Assembly (NCBI GenBank): GCA_009785045.1 | Contig: WQXC01000082.1 | Span: forward strand, 1-7,356 | Direction of reading: 5' to 3' | Length of the DNA stretch: 7,356 nucleotides | DNA from: Treponema sp. | GTDB lineage: Bacteria > Spirochaetota > Spirochaetia > Treponematales > Breznakiellaceae | Translations under genes and position numbers: made by a program | The notes under the pieces: generated by a model | What the model saw: only the letters and a program-made list of their open reading frames with translations | Databases searched by the model: none | What the model was told of the DNA's origin: nothing | Part shown: positions 7,201 through 7,356 of the stretch, one piece after another | Position numbering within the stretch: position 1 is the first letter of the stretch | How the letters are laid out: each line of letters starts with the position of its first letter

Positions 7201-7356
7201 AAGAACGCGCACGTTATTTTTAGCAAGCGTGCCTTCTCTTTCCAGTGCAACGCCGCAGTTAAGAGCAGTCTGGCCGCCGAAAGAGAGCAAAAGTGCGTCG
7301 GGTTTTTCCTTTTCGATAACTTTTCGCACATATTCAGGTGTTACAGGAAGGAAGTA
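4279..7356 (-). CDS. carB: Carbamoyl-phosphate synthase large subunit, CAD-like type, N-terminus missing
   Basis: CarB makes carbamoyl phosphate from bicarbonate, ammonia (usually channelled from glutamine by CarA) and two ATP, for pyrimidines and arginine. The visible part is 1025 residues, numbered here from the codon at 7356. The frame is open through the right edge; against E. coli CarB about 60-64 residues are missing, and the GTG at 7329 is an internal Val. Both ATP-grasp halves are intact. The first has FGGQTALNC (26-34), Arg65, Arg105, Glu155 and E-V-N-A-R (238-242). The second begins near GSGVYRIGSS (from 516) and has VRPSY-like LIRPSYVLSG and E-C-N-L-R (791-795). A helical oligomerisation region lies between them, and an MGS-like allosteric domain (about 895 to the end) contains YASRGTA. 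Sequence details match animal CAD and Bacteroidetes CarB more than E. coli. The carA partner is not in the window. The gene converges on the Lol run with an 8-bp gap. Confidence 0.97.
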   Translation of the reverse strand, partial: YFLPVTPEYVRKVIEKEKPDALLLSFGGQTALNCGVALEREGTLAKNNVRVLGTPVKSIEDTEDRQLFVNRLNEIGALTPLSFAVTDTAAALKAANEIGYPVMARVAFTLGGAGSGICRNEADLTKKCAMVFARKNEIDTPPQILVEEWLGGWKEIEFEIVRDSQDNCITVASMENFDPLGIHTGESIVVSPAQTLSDSELGKLRRIGIEVIRHLGIIGECNIQYALDPFSEDYRIIEVNARLSRSSALASKATGYPLAFIAAKIALGYSMLEIENRITRATKSFFEPALDYIVVKVPRWDLTKFKNVDLRIGSEMKSVGEVMSIARTFEEAIQKALRMTGIGAPGLAGDNALCGGSFIDSEVTDAKIRDALCRPTDRRIYVIYRALSEGWSVDKIYKLTKIDKWFLYKMENIWKTEQKIREVGKKGLDRELLAQAKQLGFSDLRIGNFIKQSEMEVRTIRKEHRILPAIKQIDTLAAEYQAKNNYLYMTYSSASSPGNTQIDDVNSSGRGVMVLGSGVYRIGSSVEFDWCCVNAVQTARNLGRYSIMVNCNPETVSTDYDMCDRLYFEELTPERVLDIYERENPDGIIVSMGGQTPNNLATKLFDAGVHIFGTSPQSIDNAEDRNKFSALLDKLEIGQPQWKELTNHASAKEFAKTVGYPVLIRPSYVLSGAAMNVAWDDSSLEKFLNLATDVSPEHPVVISKFVENSKEIEVDAVARKGEILFHAISEHIENAGVHSGDATIVLPAQRLYIETLRKIKQISEKIAKALNITGPFNIQFLAQRGHVRVIECNLRASRSFPFCSKVSRINMIELAVKAMLDEQVEKVPISALELNCVGVKAAQFSFSRLHGADPVSGVEMASTGEVGCIGSSLSDALLKSLLSVGYKIPKGPANILLSTGPIVDKLDFLDSARKLINMGHKLYASRGTAKFLKENNLDAEPLAWPLEKKEPNIADYIKKRNIDIIINIPKNNAELELKNDYTIRRMAVDFDIPLFTNIKVAKEFIDALETLHNGAQIEIKAWEEY

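Noticed and set aside
7327..7329. GTG as the start codon of carB
   Set aside because: The frame stays open to the window edge, and the codons beyond it (Y-F-L-P-V-T-P-E-Y) align with the CarB family, so the GTG is an internal Val.
1..7356. A wholly new multi-gene system
   Set aside because: Four of the five genes belong to well-known families with intact motifs. Only the truncated first gene is unexplained, and a single partial gene does not support claiming a new system.

Overview
The window looks like a chromosomal segment of a spirochete, most likely Treponema-like. I infer this from three things: the compact permease-ATPase-permease order of the Lol locus, two TTG starts fused to the preceding stop codon, and a large carbamoyl-phosphate synthetase subunit of the CAD/Bacteroidetes type. 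The genus is inferred, not proven, and no rRNA or tRNA is present to anchor it.

Left part (3-4270, plus strand): four genes in one tightly packed run. The first is cut by the left window edge. It encodes an unrecognised protein with a very acidic stretch followed by beta-strand-like aromatic/D-G-R repeats. It overlaps by 4 bp a LolC/LolE-type permease, which overlaps by 8 bp the ATPase LolD, which overlaps by 4 bp a second LolC/LolE-type permease. The last three form a complete LolCDE lipoprotein-release transporter of the inner membrane: LolD hydrolyses ATP, and the two four-helix permeases extract lipoproteins and pass them to a periplasmic carrier. The tight coupling suggests that the first protein is made together with the transporter and may belong to envelope or lipoprotein biology. 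That role is inference.

Right part (4279-7356, minus strand): carB, convergent with the Lol run and separated from it by only 8 bp. Its N-terminal roughly 60 residues lie beyond the right edge. It supplies carbamoyl phosphate for pyrimidine and arginine synthesis. Its sequence is much closer to the CPS part of animal CAD and to Bacteroidetes CarB than to E. coli CarB.

The window has no non-coding stretch over 10 bp. I see no RNA genes, mobile elements, CRISPR arrays or convincing terminators. Any promoter for either transcription unit would lie outside the window or inside coding sequence. The Lol transporter and CarB are known systems; the least explained item is the truncated first gene.
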